The position numbers and the translations under genes are program-made. From NCBI RefSeq assembly GCF_002950945.1, contig NZ_CP012673.1, positions 10,988,501 to 11,052,500 of the forward strand: a DNA stretch of 64,000 bases, given 5' to 3'. This document shows, piece by piece, positions 51,576 through 60,414 of the stretch; position 1 is the stretch's first letter, and each line of letters opens with the position of its first letter. The notes under the pieces are model-generated. The model was not told the origin of the DNA. It did not search any database and worked only from the letters and a program-made list of their open reading frames with translations. This stretch comes from Sorangium cellulosum. GTDB taxonomy: Bacteria; Myxococcota_A; Polyangia; Polyangiales; Polyangiaceae.

Positions 51576-53084
51576 ATGGATGTCGACGTGGTCATCGCCG
51601 GGGCCGGGCCCGTGGGGCTGATGCTGGCGTGTGAGCTGCGCCTCGGGGGAGCGCGGGCGCTCGTGCTGGAGCGACAAGGCGGGTTCGACACGCGGCTGCG
51701 GGCCCCCGGGATCACGCTCCGCACGATCGAGGCGCTGAACCGGCGCGGCCTGCTGGAGCGCCTCGTGGAGCTCGCGCGCGAGCGCGCGGAGGGGCTGGAC
51801 GCGCACTTCTCGGCGATCGAGGAGAAGCTGCGGCAGGCGTCGTCTCCCGCGAACGGCGCGCTCGCGCCGGTCCCTGACATGCTGCCCATCCGCGAGGGGG
51901 TGGTCGAGCGCGTGCTTCACGAGCGGGCGCTCGCGCTGGGCGTCGAGGTCCGGTTCGAGCACGAGGTGATCGGGCTGCGCCAGGACCCTGACGGGGTGAC
52001 GGTGGACGTGCGCGGCCCGGATGGCGTCGCCACCTCGGTGCGCGCCGCCTATGCCGTGGGCTGCGACGGCGGCCGGAGCGCCGTCCGGAAGCTCGCCGAC
52101 ATCGACTTTCCGGGGACCGGTCCGACCTTCACCGGGTATCAGGCGGTGGTGACGGTGAAGGAGCCGGAGAAGCTGCCTCGCGGCTGGCATCGCACGCCGG
52201 CCGGGGTCATGGCGTACGAGCTCGGTCCGAGCCGCGTGGTCACGATCGAGTTCAACGGTCCGCCCGCGGACCGGAACGCTCCGGTCACCCTGGACGAGGT
52301 GCAGGCCAGCCTGCGCCGGACGAGCGGTGTCGACGTGACGCTGGCGGAGCCGCGTTCATTGACGCGGTTCACGGACAACTGCCGTCTTGCGCAGACGTAC
52401 CGCCTCGGGCGGGTGCTCCTGGCCGGGGACGCGGCCCACGTGCACACGCCGTTCGGCGGGCAGGGGCTCAACCTCGGTGTGCAGGATGCGGTCAACCTCG
52501 GCTGGAAGCTCTCGGCGACGGTCCGCGGGTGGGCGCCGCCGGGGCTCCTGGACACCTACCATACCGAGCGGCACCCGGTCGCGGCGCAGGTGCTGCGCAA
52601 CTCCCGGGCGACGGTGGCGCTGCTCGATCCCGCCGAGCGCATCACCCCGCTGTTCGAGCTCGTCTTCCGGGAGCTCATGGGTCTCGGGGAGGTCAAGCGC
52701 TACATGCACGAGAAGTTCTCCATGGTGCACGTCCGCTACGACATGGGCGTGCCGGAGGCCAAGGCACCTCCCCTGCTCGGCCGCGCCGCGCCCGACGTGT
52801 GGCTACAGACGTCCGGGGGGCCGGCCCGGCTCGCGTGTCTGCAGCGCACCGGCCGCGGCGTGCTGCTCGACCTTGCGGAGGGCGCCGAGCTCCGGGAGGT
52901 GGCGGCCGGCTGGGCCGGCCGCGTCGACCTCGTGCGCGCGCGCTGCGAGGCCCCCGACCTCCCTGCCGCGCTGCTCATTCGCCCGGACGGGTACACGGCC
53001 TGGGTGTGCCCGCGCGACGGCGAGCCGAAGCCGGGGCCGCTCGACGAGTCGCTCGCGCGGTGGTTCGGCGCCGGCCGCCGGTAA
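51576..53084 (+). CDS. Class A FAD-dependent monooxygenase in the lasso operon
   Basis: 502 residues from ATG 51576. FAD motif VVIAGAGPVGLMLACEL, DG motif GCDGGRSAVR, GD motif LLAGDAAHVHTPFGGQGLN; a thioredoxin-like C-terminal part ends the protein. Same superfamily as the enzyme at 30312 but clearly divergent. As last gene of the lasso operon it probably hydroxylates the peptide, with the four Trp residues the obvious targets; hydroxytryptophan is known in some lasso peptides (RES-701 group). Action on an unrelated small molecule is the alternative. Confidence 0.88.
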   Translation: MDVDVVIAGAGPVGLMLACELRLGGARALVLERQGGFDTRLRAPGITLRTIEALNRRGLLERLVELARERAEGLDAHFSAIEEKLRQASSPANGALAPVPDMLPIREGVVERVLHERALALGVEVRFEHEVIGLRQDPDGVTVDVRGPDGVATSVRAAYAVGCDGGRSAVRKLADIDFPGTGPTFTGYQAVVTVKEPEKLPRGWHRTPAGVMAYELGPSRVVTIEFNGPPADRNAPVTLDEVQASLRRTSGVDVTLAEPRSLTRFTDNCRLAQTYRLGRVLLAGDAAHVHTPFGGQGLNLGVQDAVNLGWKLSATVRGWAPPGLLDTYHTERHPVAAQVLRNSRATVALLDPAERITPLFELVFRELMGLGEVKRYMHEKFSMVHVRYDMGVPEAKAPPLLGRAAPDVWLQTSGGPARLACLQRTGRGVLLDLAEGAELREVAAGWAGRVDLVRARCEAPDLPAALLIRPDGYTAWVCPRDGEPKPGPLDESLARWFGAGRR

Positions 53085-53100
53085 TTTCTCCTGTATTTTT

Positions 53101-53140
53101 GCGCCCTTGCGCCTTTGCGCCTTGGCGCCTTGGCGTTGAA
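53101..53140. repeat. 9-bp-period repeat array after the lasso operon
   Basis: GCGCCCTTGCGCCTTTGCGC followed by CTTGGCGCCTTGGCGTTGAA: successive CGCCTT(G/T)G units. It is the inverted counterpart of 45276-45317 (both end with a TTGAA/TTCAA edge). May also act as a 3'-end hairpin for the operon. Confidence 0.65.
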
Positions 53141-53189
53141 ATCTCTCTTCTCTCGCCGTGATCCCTGCCACGGCTCCTGACAGGCGGAA

Positions 53190-55640
53190 CTAGAACGTCT
53201 TCAGGAGCTCGATCAACGCGCGTTTGTCCTCGTCGCTCAGCCCGGGCTCCTGGGTGAAATACGACGTACCGAAGTAGTGCCCGCGGTTGAGCACGTAGTC
53301 GGGGCACTGGCTGAGCTCGAGCAGGGGCTCCGTGAGATCCCTGAACACCTCGCGGGCCTGCTCGTCGCTCGCGTCGCTCGGCAACGCCTTCAGGTCGCGC
53401 TTCAACCTGATCAGCACCGCGAGGAGCTTCTCCTCGTGGGCGAGGCGCTCCGCGAGGGGCGCGCCCTCTGCCGTCAGGGCCAGGTTGGCGAGCAGGTTCA
53501 CGGGCGTGCCCGCGGGAATGGGACCGAGCTCGATCCCTCCCTCCCCCACCAGCCAGGGCGCCATGCGCGCGAGCGGGCTGAGCAGCGATCGCAGGTGGCC
53601 CGGCAGGTACCCCGCGGGCACCCGCAGGTAGCTCCGTACCGTCGTGCGATCGATGAAGCCTGGCACCTTGTCGCCGAGGACCACGTCCTTCTCGCGCCGC
53701 TCGGGCCAGAGCATCTTCTGGATCGCGTCCTCGAAGGAGTCCATCCGGGCCTCCACGGAGGGGCTCGGGTTGAACTTGCCCACGGTGTTGTTCAGGAGGA
53801 AGGGAGCCGTCGACCACAGGCTGATCAACGAGGGCACACGCGTGTAGCCCCGGCCGCCGCCCGGCATCTGGAAGGGGCGCGGCTCACCCGTGATCGGGTG
53901 GTGCACCGTGATCGTGCCGACGGCCGGCAGCGATTTGAAGGAGGACGAGGAGAAGTTTTCCCAGACATTGCCCTCGATCGCGTTGGACGCGAGCGGGCTG
54001 CAGGCGTTGGTCTCGAGCAGCGTGACGGGGATGCGCAGATCGGTGGACAGGAAGTTCCCCTCGAGGAAGTCGTCCTTGAGGACGATCTGCCGCATCTCCT
54101 TCTTGAACGCGTCGGTCTTCGTCCACTCCCAGTAACGGTTGAAGCAGTCGAGGTAACCAGGACCGGCGCAGCCGCCCGGGTCGAGCGCCGGCACCCGCTC
54201 GGGGAGCTTGCTCGAGTGGCACCTCGCGCAGCGCTCGGCGAAGACCTCCTTGCCGCGCGTGAGCGTCTCCGTTTCCTTGCTCAGGTACTTCGAGCCCCCC
54301 GGCGCGTCCCGGAGCCTGTGGGGCTTGGAGGCCGGGAGGAGAAACTGGGCCGTGTCGAACGTGTGGTGCTCCGTCGCCTCCCAGTACGCCGAGTTCCGGC
54401 GCGCGATCCCGATGTCCATCGGGGTGCTCTGCCTGCCGCCCAGGAAGGGGTTGAAATGCAGCAGCCACTCCTCGCTGAACAGACCGATGTTCATGTACAC
54501 GCGGTTGAGCGCGCCGAGCGGACCCACGGAGTCGGAGCCTTCCTTGAGCACGCGCGGCGTCCAGACGGTGGCCGGCGGCTCGAAGTGCTGGGTCAGCGGT
54601 CCTCCGTGCACGAAGTCGTTGAGCTGCTTGTTTTCCAGCTCGCCGCCGCGCAGCGTCTCCTTGCCCCATCGCCTGGCCTGCTGCAGCCGCGGGCCGAACT
54701 CGTAGACGGCGTTCATCGTGCGCGGGTTGGTGATGTAGTCCGTGGAGACGAGGGAGGTGTCCAGCGTGCCCGGCCTCGACTGTCGGAACACCTGGAAGGT
54801 GAAGCTCGTCTCATCCGCTTCCCAGTTCGTGACGCGGTCCCACCAGAGGAACTGAGCGCCGACGGTGGAGCTGAGGTTTGCCCACCTGGGGTTCTCGGGA
54901 TCGGCAGGCGGGTCGGTCGGGCTCGGGCTGACGTGGCAGAACCCGCACGACATGCCGACGCGGTACGGCCTCACGAGGTTCCTAGAGTAGTAATAACTCG
55001 GATCCTCGTAGTAGCGCACCGGATCCCATTCCCTCGCGGCCTCCTCGTCGAAGTCCGGGTTGGGGAAGAGCCGCAGGCCAACGACGCCCGTCGCGTAGCC
55101 GTAGAGGGATCCGACCGGGATGTTCTTGCCCCGCGCGCCGATCCTCACGCCCGGGTACTTCGACTCGTCCTCGAACGGATCCGGCGGGCAGCCTTCGCGC
55201 CGCTTGTCCAGCCACAAGCCGAAGCGTGTCGGGTCGGGGCCCGTGGCCTTCTCCATGCAGGGCTCGTTGACCAGGCCGAAGTAGCTCCAGCGGTTGTCGC
55301 GGCCGAACTTGAGGCCCGGGTGGGACGAGAGGGTCTTCAGGAAGTCGAGGCCGCCGGCGCTGATCGTCGCCGCCCTGTCCCAGAACCGGTCATTGCCGCC
55401 CGACCACAGGATCCAGGTGTTGCGCCCCTTGACCTCGTCCGGGGTCAGGGGGAGACCGAAATCCATGTCGTGAAAGTAGTCCTCTTCCGCGGCCCTGAGC
55501 GAGGCGGCTGTCCGGCCCGCGCTGCGCGCTTCATCGAGGACGTGCCCCGGCTGCGGTTGCCTCCTGCAGCTCACGAGAGCCAGGAGACCCAGCGGCAGCA
55601 GGATGCCGCGCGAGATCATGGTGTTCGGTGTCGTAGCCAT
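53190..55640 (-). CDS. Dihaem cytochrome c lipoprotein, RoxA/rubber-oxygenase-like
   Basis: 816 residues from ATG 55640, preceded by GGAGGGGAGGGA. Lipobox LVSC (Cys25). Two haem c sites, CGFCH (232-236) and CARCH (471-475). The stretch NDRFWDRAATISAGGLDFLK, then SSHPGL and RDNRWSYFGLVNEPCME, and the WGKETLRGG region resemble the RoxA/RoxB dioxygenase family (which cleaves polyisoprene), as I recall it; length and dihaem layout agree. A MauG- or peroxidase-like role is the alternative. Acts outside the inner membrane. Confidence 0.72.
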   Translation of the reverse strand: MATTPNTMISRGILLPLGLLALVSCRRQPQPGHVLDEARSAGRTAASLRAAEEDYFHDMDFGLPLTPDEVKGRNTWILWSGGNDRFWDRAATISAGGLDFLKTLSSHPGLKFGRDNRWSYFGLVNEPCMEKATGPDPTRFGLWLDKRREGCPPDPFEDESKYPGVRIGARGKNIPVGSLYGYATGVVGLRLFPNPDFDEEAAREWDPVRYYEDPSYYYSRNLVRPYRVGMSCGFCHVSPSPTDPPADPENPRWANLSSTVGAQFLWWDRVTNWEADETSFTFQVFRQSRPGTLDTSLVSTDYITNPRTMNAVYEFGPRLQQARRWGKETLRGGELENKQLNDFVHGGPLTQHFEPPATVWTPRVLKEGSDSVGPLGALNRVYMNIGLFSEEWLLHFNPFLGGRQSTPMDIGIARRNSAYWEATEHHTFDTAQFLLPASKPHRLRDAPGGSKYLSKETETLTRGKEVFAERCARCHSSKLPERVPALDPGGCAGPGYLDCFNRYWEWTKTDAFKKEMRQIVLKDDFLEGNFLSTDLRIPVTLLETNACSPLASNAIEGNVWENFSSSSFKSLPAVGTITVHHPITGEPRPFQMPGGGRGYTRVPSLISLWSTAPFLLNNTVGKFNPSPSVEARMDSFEDAIQKMLWPERREKDVVLGDKVPGFIDRTTVRSYLRVPAGYLPGHLRSLLSPLARMAPWLVGEGGIELGPIPAGTPVNLLANLALTAEGAPLAERLAHEEKLLAVLIRLKRDLKALPSDASDEQAREVFRDLTEPLLELSQCPDYVLNRGHYFGTSYFTQEPGLSDEDKRALIELLKTF

Positions 55641-56050
55641 CGTCCCTCCCCTCCAGACAAGACACATCGTCGGACTCACGAGTGACACCGACAGCCGCTC
55701 GCGCCGTCGCTGCGCTCGACCGGAACGTCCGAGGCGACCGGCTTTCAGCGGCGTTCGTGCGAGTCAAGAGGCGGCGGTCGGAGTTTGATCCGCAGGAGCG
55801 CTCAGGACGACCAGCTCACCCAGCCCTCGACCATGAGATTGTCATCGACGCAAATGCAGAATCGCGCCGCGCCCCTCGCGGTGCCCCGTCCTCGGGTGTG
55901 GCATATGCGCTCCACGAGCGCCAATGCGCCGAGAGGCGATGGATCGGGGGCGGACGCGGCGGCGAGGATGTGCTCGACCCCGGACACGCTGGAGAGGACG
56001 ATGTCTATGTAGTCCGACTCGGACTTCTAGAGTGTTTTTCAGCTGGCTCT
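55641..56050. other. Region between the dihaem gene and the insertion sequence
   Basis: About 410 bases holding one short minus-strand frame (next entry). No promoter or repeat stands out other than CTAG at 56027-56030. Confidence 0.45.
55802..56024 (-). pseudogene. Short open frame, possible gene fragment beside the IS
   Basis: Open from just after a stop at 56025-56027; the first GTG is at 55987 (61 residues). KSESDYIDIVLSSVSGVEHI and CICVDDNLMVEGWVSWSS look like real protein. No start site or family is recognisable. It may be a 3' remnant cut off when the adjacent insertion sequence or an earlier rearrangement arrived. Confidence 0.35.
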
Positions 56051-57821
56051 GACTCGGGTTTCGCCCTTTACGCGGCGAGTCTTCGCCCGTGAATCCCGTG
56101 AGTATCGGGCAGCGGCGCCTGCGCCCGCCGTTTCTTTAAGTGCTCGAAAGTATTGATCGAGTCAAGAATATCGAGGCCCGCCATCGCGCGCTGTGCCGCG
56201 CGGAGGATGTCGGCGAAGCAGAGCCCTCGCTTATGCGGGTACCACGGGCGAAGCGGCGGCGTAGCCAGGTGGCTCTGGGCGGCGCCTTCGAGGAACCAGA
56301 GGACGAGCGCCGTGTAGAGCAGACCGACGAAGGGAGCGACGCGGCGTACGGCCGCCTCCTTGCGGGCCGACGAGTCGGCGAAGCCGAGCAGCTGCTTGCC
56401 CTCCCGAAAAAAGACCTCGATGCCCCAGCGCCCTGCGTACGTTTCGAGCAGACGAATGACGTCCACGCTGCTATCAGTGCAGAAGAAGACCCGGAACGGC
56501 ACCTGTCCTTGGTCGGTCGCGACGATGACGATGCGCAGCAGGCCGTCACCGCACGCTCGGTACCATTGCGCGCAGAGCGTCTTGTACCGGACCTTGGTGA
56601 TGCATCCGTACAACTCGGCGGTGCCGTTCTGCCAGGGAATCCGGTCGTCCTTAGCCAGGGCTTGCGGTTTCGGGAGCGGTGCGCCGCGCTTGCTGGTACG
56701 CCCGCGCTGGCCCGGCTTACGCGGGGTGGGCAGGGAGGTGAGTACCGCATCGGGGCGCATGGCGCCGAACACAACAATTGAGGGAGGCATCCCGCGAAGG
56801 ACGGTGGCGTTGCAGTAGGCTGAGTCAGCGGCCAGCTCCACACGGCGGGCGCCCACCCAGGAGACAAAGACATCAAGCATCTCGCGGGCGAGCTCGGTCT
56901 TCTTGACGTAGCTCGCCTCGGGCTCCGAGCATTCTTTCTTTCCTCGATAGAGACGAAAGAGGACGGGCAGCCCCCACGTCCGCTGGGAAAACGGAACACG
57001 CACGAGCACCGTCAACACGACCCAGCAGTGGCCGAAACAGAAGACGCGGAAACGTCGTGTCGAGCGTACCGGGTCGATGTGCGTTCCGATCCCGAACACA
57101 TGCGGGCCTTTCTTCGGGGCCACCGTGTCGTCGATGGCGATCCGGAGCGCGCCCTCCCCGAGGAACGGCGCCAGACGCTGAAACAGCCACAGGCCGAGCT
57201 CGTCCGGATTCCACGTCCCTCGGGAGAAGAAGCGATGGAACGCTTCGTGATGTCGTCGTCCGGCGGCCCCGGTCATCACGAGCGCCTCGGTTACGGCGTG
57301 CGGGCCCTGGGTCAAGATCCACCCGCACGCGATCACGAGCAGGTTCGTGAACGACGGACGGGTGAACGCGATACGAAAGACTTCCAAAACAGCCAGCAAG
57401 CTGGCAAGATTGGGGTCGAGCACGGTTGTTCCTGTCCCGTTGTGCCTTGACAACCCAACGGATCAACAGGGCAGCCGTGCTCGTCTACTCTCCGTTCAAG
57501 AGGCGCGTACGAATCCTGGAAGCAGCACGCATTCCGGTTCAGCCCTCGCGATTTCCGGAAAAAAGACATCCACGAGCATTCTGCTGATACTGCACAACCG
57601 AGCCGGCGTTCGACTCGCGAACGGACGCACCATGACAGGGCACGATGACGGGCGAGTGCGCAGCGACGGTCCACGCGCCGTAGCGTCCAGCTTGCGGCGA
57701 GGCGTTCACTATAAAGTCTGGTGAACGGCCCGTCGTGCCAGGGTGCATGAACGCCTCCGACTCGCCGCGATCGGGACGTTGCCCCGGGGTAACAGGCAAC
57801 AAAAAGGGCGAAACCCGAGTC
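56051..57821 (-). mobile_element. Insertion sequence, IS4/IS701-type
   Basis: Perfect 19-bp inverted repeats GACTCGGGTTTCGCCCTTT at 56051-56069 and, inverted, at 57803-57821 bracket one transposase gene and 350 bases of noncoding DNA. The outer boundary may be a few bases wider (TCTGAC/TCAGAC). No convincing target duplication directly flanks the repeats. CTAG occurs at both 56027 and 57962, which would fit a 4-bp YTAR target of IS701 only if the element were wider. Confidence 0.8.
56068..57453 (-). CDS. Transposase, DDE type (IS4/IS701)
   Basis: 461 residues from TTG 57453; GTG 57423 is an alternative. The first Asp is in RIAIDDTVAPKKGP, the second in VELAADSAYCN, and the Glu in YAGRWGIEVFFREGKQLLGF, which is the Y-2-R-3-E-6-K signature of IS4-type transposases. 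Full length with all three catalytic positions, so probably active. The stop codon overlaps the inner end of the left inverted repeat. Confidence 0.92.
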   Translation of the reverse strand: MSRHNGTGTTVLDPNLASLLAVLEVFRIAFTRPSFTNLLVIACGWILTQGPHAVTEALVMTGAAGRRHHEAFHRFFSRGTWNPDELGLWLFQRLAPFLGEGALRIAIDDTVAPKKGPHVFGIGTHIDPVRSTRRFRVFCFGHCWVVLTVLVRVPFSQRTWGLPVLFRLYRGKKECSEPEASYVKKTELAREMLDVFVSWVGARRVELAADSAYCNATVLRGMPPSIVVFGAMRPDAVLTSLPTPRKPGQRGRTSKRGAPLPKPQALAKDDRIPWQNGTAELYGCITKVRYKTLCAQWYRACGDGLLRIVIVATDQGQVPFRVFFCTDSSVDVIRLLETYAGRWGIEVFFREGKQLLGFADSSARKEAAVRRVAPFVGLLYTALVLWFLEGAAQSHLATPPLRPWYPHKRGLCFADILRAAQRAMAGLDILDSINTFEHLKKRRAQAPLPDTHGIHGRRLAA

Positions 57822-57836
57822 TGATACGTGCGTCAC

Positions 57837-57963
57837 AGAGCGGCGGTCACCCGCACAGGAGACGGGCCCAGATCGGCGTTTTCGGCGCGCAAGCGCACTC
57901 CTGTGCGCTGAGCACCGAAAACGCCGAGATGGGCCCGTATCCGAAGCGGGTGACCGCCGCTCT
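57837..57963. repeat. 127-bp near-perfect palindrome
   Basis: Nested arms: 57837-57854 pairs with 57946-57963 (18/18) and 57862-57885 with 57915-57938 (22/24). The centre holds AGCGCAC TCCT GTGCGCT. Only the 7-base spacers ACAGGAG and ATCCGAA do not pair, and ACAGGAG could instead pair with CTCCTGT in the centre. It lies 16 bases outside the right inverted repeat of the insertion sequence. MITE, cruciform or RNA structure. Confidence 0.8.
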
Positions 57964-57977
57964 AGGCACAAAAGAAA

Positions 57978-58007
57978 ACCGCCCGCAGGTCCAGGCCTGC
58001 GGGCGGT
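57978..58007 (-). terminator. Rho-independent terminator of the GH5 gene
   Basis: A perfect 12-bp stem (57978-57989 with 57996-58007), 6-base loop, then TTTTCTTTT on the minus strand, 22 bases past the cellulase stop. Confidence 0.85.
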
Positions 58008-58028
58008 CTTCAGGATGTGCGACTCGGT

Positions 58029-59720
58029 CTACTTGAGACGAGCCAGCATCTGGACCTTCTCGGTGTCGAGACCCGTCCAGGTGCCCCAGCCCGACTTCTG
58101 GGCATCGGTGTACGCGTGCTCGTAGATACCACCCGTGTCACCCGACTCGGGGTTGATGGACCAGTAGGTGAAGTCCGTCATCCCCTTCTTGATCAGGTAA
58201 TCCGTGTACATGTTCTGCCACTCCCAGTCGTAGCGCTTGCCAGCAGGCAAGTGCGCCCACTGCTGGGCGAGCGGCGGATCCATCTCGTTCTTCGGCCAGT
58301 CCTTCACGCCGCCGAACTCGCCGGTGATCACGCAGAAGTCCTCGTCGTGCAGGAACCCGAAGTGCTCGTCCCACTGCTTTTCCAGCCTCGCGACAGCCGC
58401 CGGGTTGCTCCGCTCGATGTCCAGCCCGCACCCGGCCGCGGCGGCCGCCTCGTCCTCGAGCCCGACGCACTCGGGCTTCGACTGATCGACGTGCTGCTTC
58501 TGAACGAATACGGCAGGCCCGTAGGTGTGGGGCGAGAAGCAGAGCCGATCCCTGGGGATCTGGATCGGGTAGGTCTTCTGCCCGTAGAAGTTCTCACCCC
58601 AGTTCGGGTTGAGGTTCTCATCGCCGTGGGGCTCCGGCTCCAGCTCCAGGCCCTTGCCGCCCTTGATCTGGTGGCTGCCCGACACGCCCTGGACCACCGC
58701 GATCATGTCATCGTTCTCCTCGGCGATGACGTCGTAGCAGGCCTTGGCCATGTCCGCCCACTCGGGCCAGGTGTACTTCCACGGCTCGTTGAAGCAGTCG
58801 ATGCCGATGATGTTGTTGATCCCGAGCTCCTTGGGCAGCCGCGCGATCGCACGGATGTCCGCGAGCCACTTGTCCTTGTTGTAGGCGTCCTCGCCCATGG
58901 TGCAGTTGTAGTCGTCCGCCTTGTACTCGTAGTTCTCGCGAGCGCTGTCCACGTAGGGCGGGGCATCGTCGAGCCTGCCCGCGCGCCACCCGAGGTGGTT
59001 CGAGCAGGAGTGGATGCCGATGATGACGTTCAGGTTGTTCGCGGCGGCCTGCTTGAGGAAGTCCTCGAGCGCCTCGCGGGCGTTGGCGTACGGGTAGACA
59101 TCCGGATCGTTGTTCTTGATCCGGGGGGTCATGATGCTGTAGTCGCCGTCCGGATGGTCGGCGACCAGCGTCTGCGGCGCGATGGGAAGCCGGATCGTGT
59201 TGAACTTGAGATCAGAGCTCGTGAGCTCCTTCATCGTTTGCTCGATGGTGCGCGGGGCGCTGCTCTCCGCCCACCACATCGACCCGATGAAGAGCTCCAT
59301 GGCGCCGGGACGCTCGAGATCGTCCTGTCCCTCGAGCCCGAACCAGTTGCCGCCGCGAACCTGGATCTCCTGGCCGTCGACCGTCAGTTTGCCGTTCTCG
59401 CGCTTGACGCGGAACTTGCCGGTAACGCCCGAGTCCTCCGGCGTGGGAAGCGTCCCATCCGGGTTGGTCACGCCGCCACCCGTGAGGACGTCGGTGCCGC
59501 CGCCCGTGGGGTTGGTGCCGCCCGTGGGGTTGGTGCCGCCCGTGGGGTTGGTGCCGCCCGTGGGGGCGCCGGCGCCCGTGCCGCCGCTCGGGTCGCCAGC
59601 GCCGGCTGCACCCGCCCCCTCCGTGGAGCCGTTGCTGGACCCGCTGCCGCCGCAGGCGGCGCCCAGCACGCCGAGCATGGACAAGGAAAACAAGCAGACG
59701 AGGCTTCTTCGCATTAGCAT
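58029..59720 (-). CDS. GH5 cellulase-type glycoside hydrolase, lipoprotein
   Basis: 563 residues from ATG 59720 (ATG 59714 also fits). Lipobox GAAC, then a linker with GGTNPT repeats. GH5 barrel: VRGGNWFGLEG and FNTIRLPIAP at the start, IGIDCFNEPWKYTW (acid/base Glu), SPHTYGP and CVITGEFGGVKDW (nucleophile Glu), with FTYWSINPESGDTGG at the end. This pattern fits bacterial endo-beta-1,4-glucanases. Exported and surface-held, it should act on cellulose or related glucans. It has its own terminator. Confidence 0.93.
   Translation of the reverse strand: MLMRRSLVCLFSLSMLGVLGAACGGSGSSNGSTEGAGAAGAGDPSGGTGAGAPTGGTNPTGGTNPTGGTNPTGGGTDVLTGGGVTNPDGTLPTPEDSGVTGKFRVKRENGKLTVDGQEIQVRGGNWFGLEGQDDLERPGAMELFIGSMWWAESSAPRTIEQTMKELTSSDLKFNTIRLPIAPQTLVADHPDGDYSIMTPRIKNNDPDVYPYANAREALEDFLKQAAANNLNVIIGIHSCSNHLGWRAGRLDDAPPYVDSARENYEYKADDYNCTMGEDAYNKDKWLADIRAIARLPKELGINNIIGIDCFNEPWKYTWPEWADMAKACYDVIAEENDDMIAVVQGVSGSHQIKGGKGLELEPEPHGDENLNPNWGENFYGQKTYPIQIPRDRLCFSPHTYGPAVFVQKQHVDQSKPECVGLEDEAAAAAGCGLDIERSNPAAVARLEKQWDEHFGFLHDEDFCVITGEFGGVKDWPKNEMDPPLAQQWAHLPAGKRYDWEWQNMYTDYLIKKGMTDFTYWSINPESGDTGGIYEHAYTDAQKSGWGTWTGLDTEKVQMLARLK
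59503..59556 (-). repeat. Three 18-bp tandem repeats in coding sequence
   Basis: Units at 59503, 59521 and 59539 encode GGTNPT in the linker of the GH5 enzyme. Confidence 0.85.
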
Positions 59721-60414
59721 AAGTTCACTCTTTTCGTTGGACACGAGTTCAGCGCACGGCACACGGTTCCGAGCGAGCACGCCCGCGGTCCGACCGTAAG
59801 GAATCTATAGAAGGAACGCTTGTTCGCGCTCGAAAGTCGACCCTGCGCAGAATTCGCAAACAGGCAACACCGACGGGTTGCCAACCGGCTGAGTACATTA
59901 CCCGCCATGAAACAGGGGGTCAAGATGAGACGCGTCCCTCGACGCCGTGAAGGCGTTATTGAGTTGGCGGCGCTTTGCCACGAGAGCGGATCACATTGAA
60001 GGCGTTATCTGTCCAATTAACGCTTTCAGCGTGACTGTACGACAGCACCGCCGCCCCGAGGCGCTTGACTTCCGGATCGCGGCTAAAATCCCTGGTTTTC
60101 ATGGTGAACCGCGCTCGCGGCGAGGTGAGCTTGTTCACGGAAGCGGGGAGGAACGTTGTGCTCGCCGGCCACGGCTCCGCCTGCGCGCCGCGCGCGACGG
60201 GCATTTGTTTCCGCCAGATATCGCGCCTTGGCCTCGCCGCGGCGCAGCGTGCATTCAGGCGGTTCCTTCAGGGTGTGCGCTCCGCCCTTCAGCGCACTGC
60301 GTCGTCGGAGTCCTCACCAGGCCACCACGGCAGACGCGGCAGATGACCAACCGCGTTATCGCCGCGGCGTCGTTTCTTGATCTTGACCTCGAGTGGGAAA
60401 CATGGGGGCGGGCC
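59721..60414. other. Region upstream of the GH5 gene
   Basis: 694 bases with no convincing gene. A 48-residue minus-strand frame at 59956-60102 is possible but spans the dyad listed next. The cellulase promoter should lie here. Confidence 0.5.
59948..60028. promoter_or_regulatory. Three TGAARGCGTTA boxes, two as an inverted repeat
   Basis: TGAAGGCGTTA at 59948-59958 and again at 59997-60007, and its inverse TAACGCTTTCA at 60018-60028. The last two form an 11-bp-arm dyad with a 10-base spacer. Located 228-308 bp upstream of the cellulase start; a likely binding site for a dimeric activator or repressor. Confidence 0.55.

Noticed and set aside
53277..55685. 802-residue plus-strand frame opposite the dihaem cytochrome gene
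   Set aside because: Antisense frame without motifs; the minus strand has both CxxCH sites and a strong ribosome site.
59956..60102. 48-residue minus-strand peptide MKTRDFSRD...
   Set aside because: Spans the TGAARGCGTTA dyad and has no ribosome site or neighbour logic; more likely regulatory DNA.
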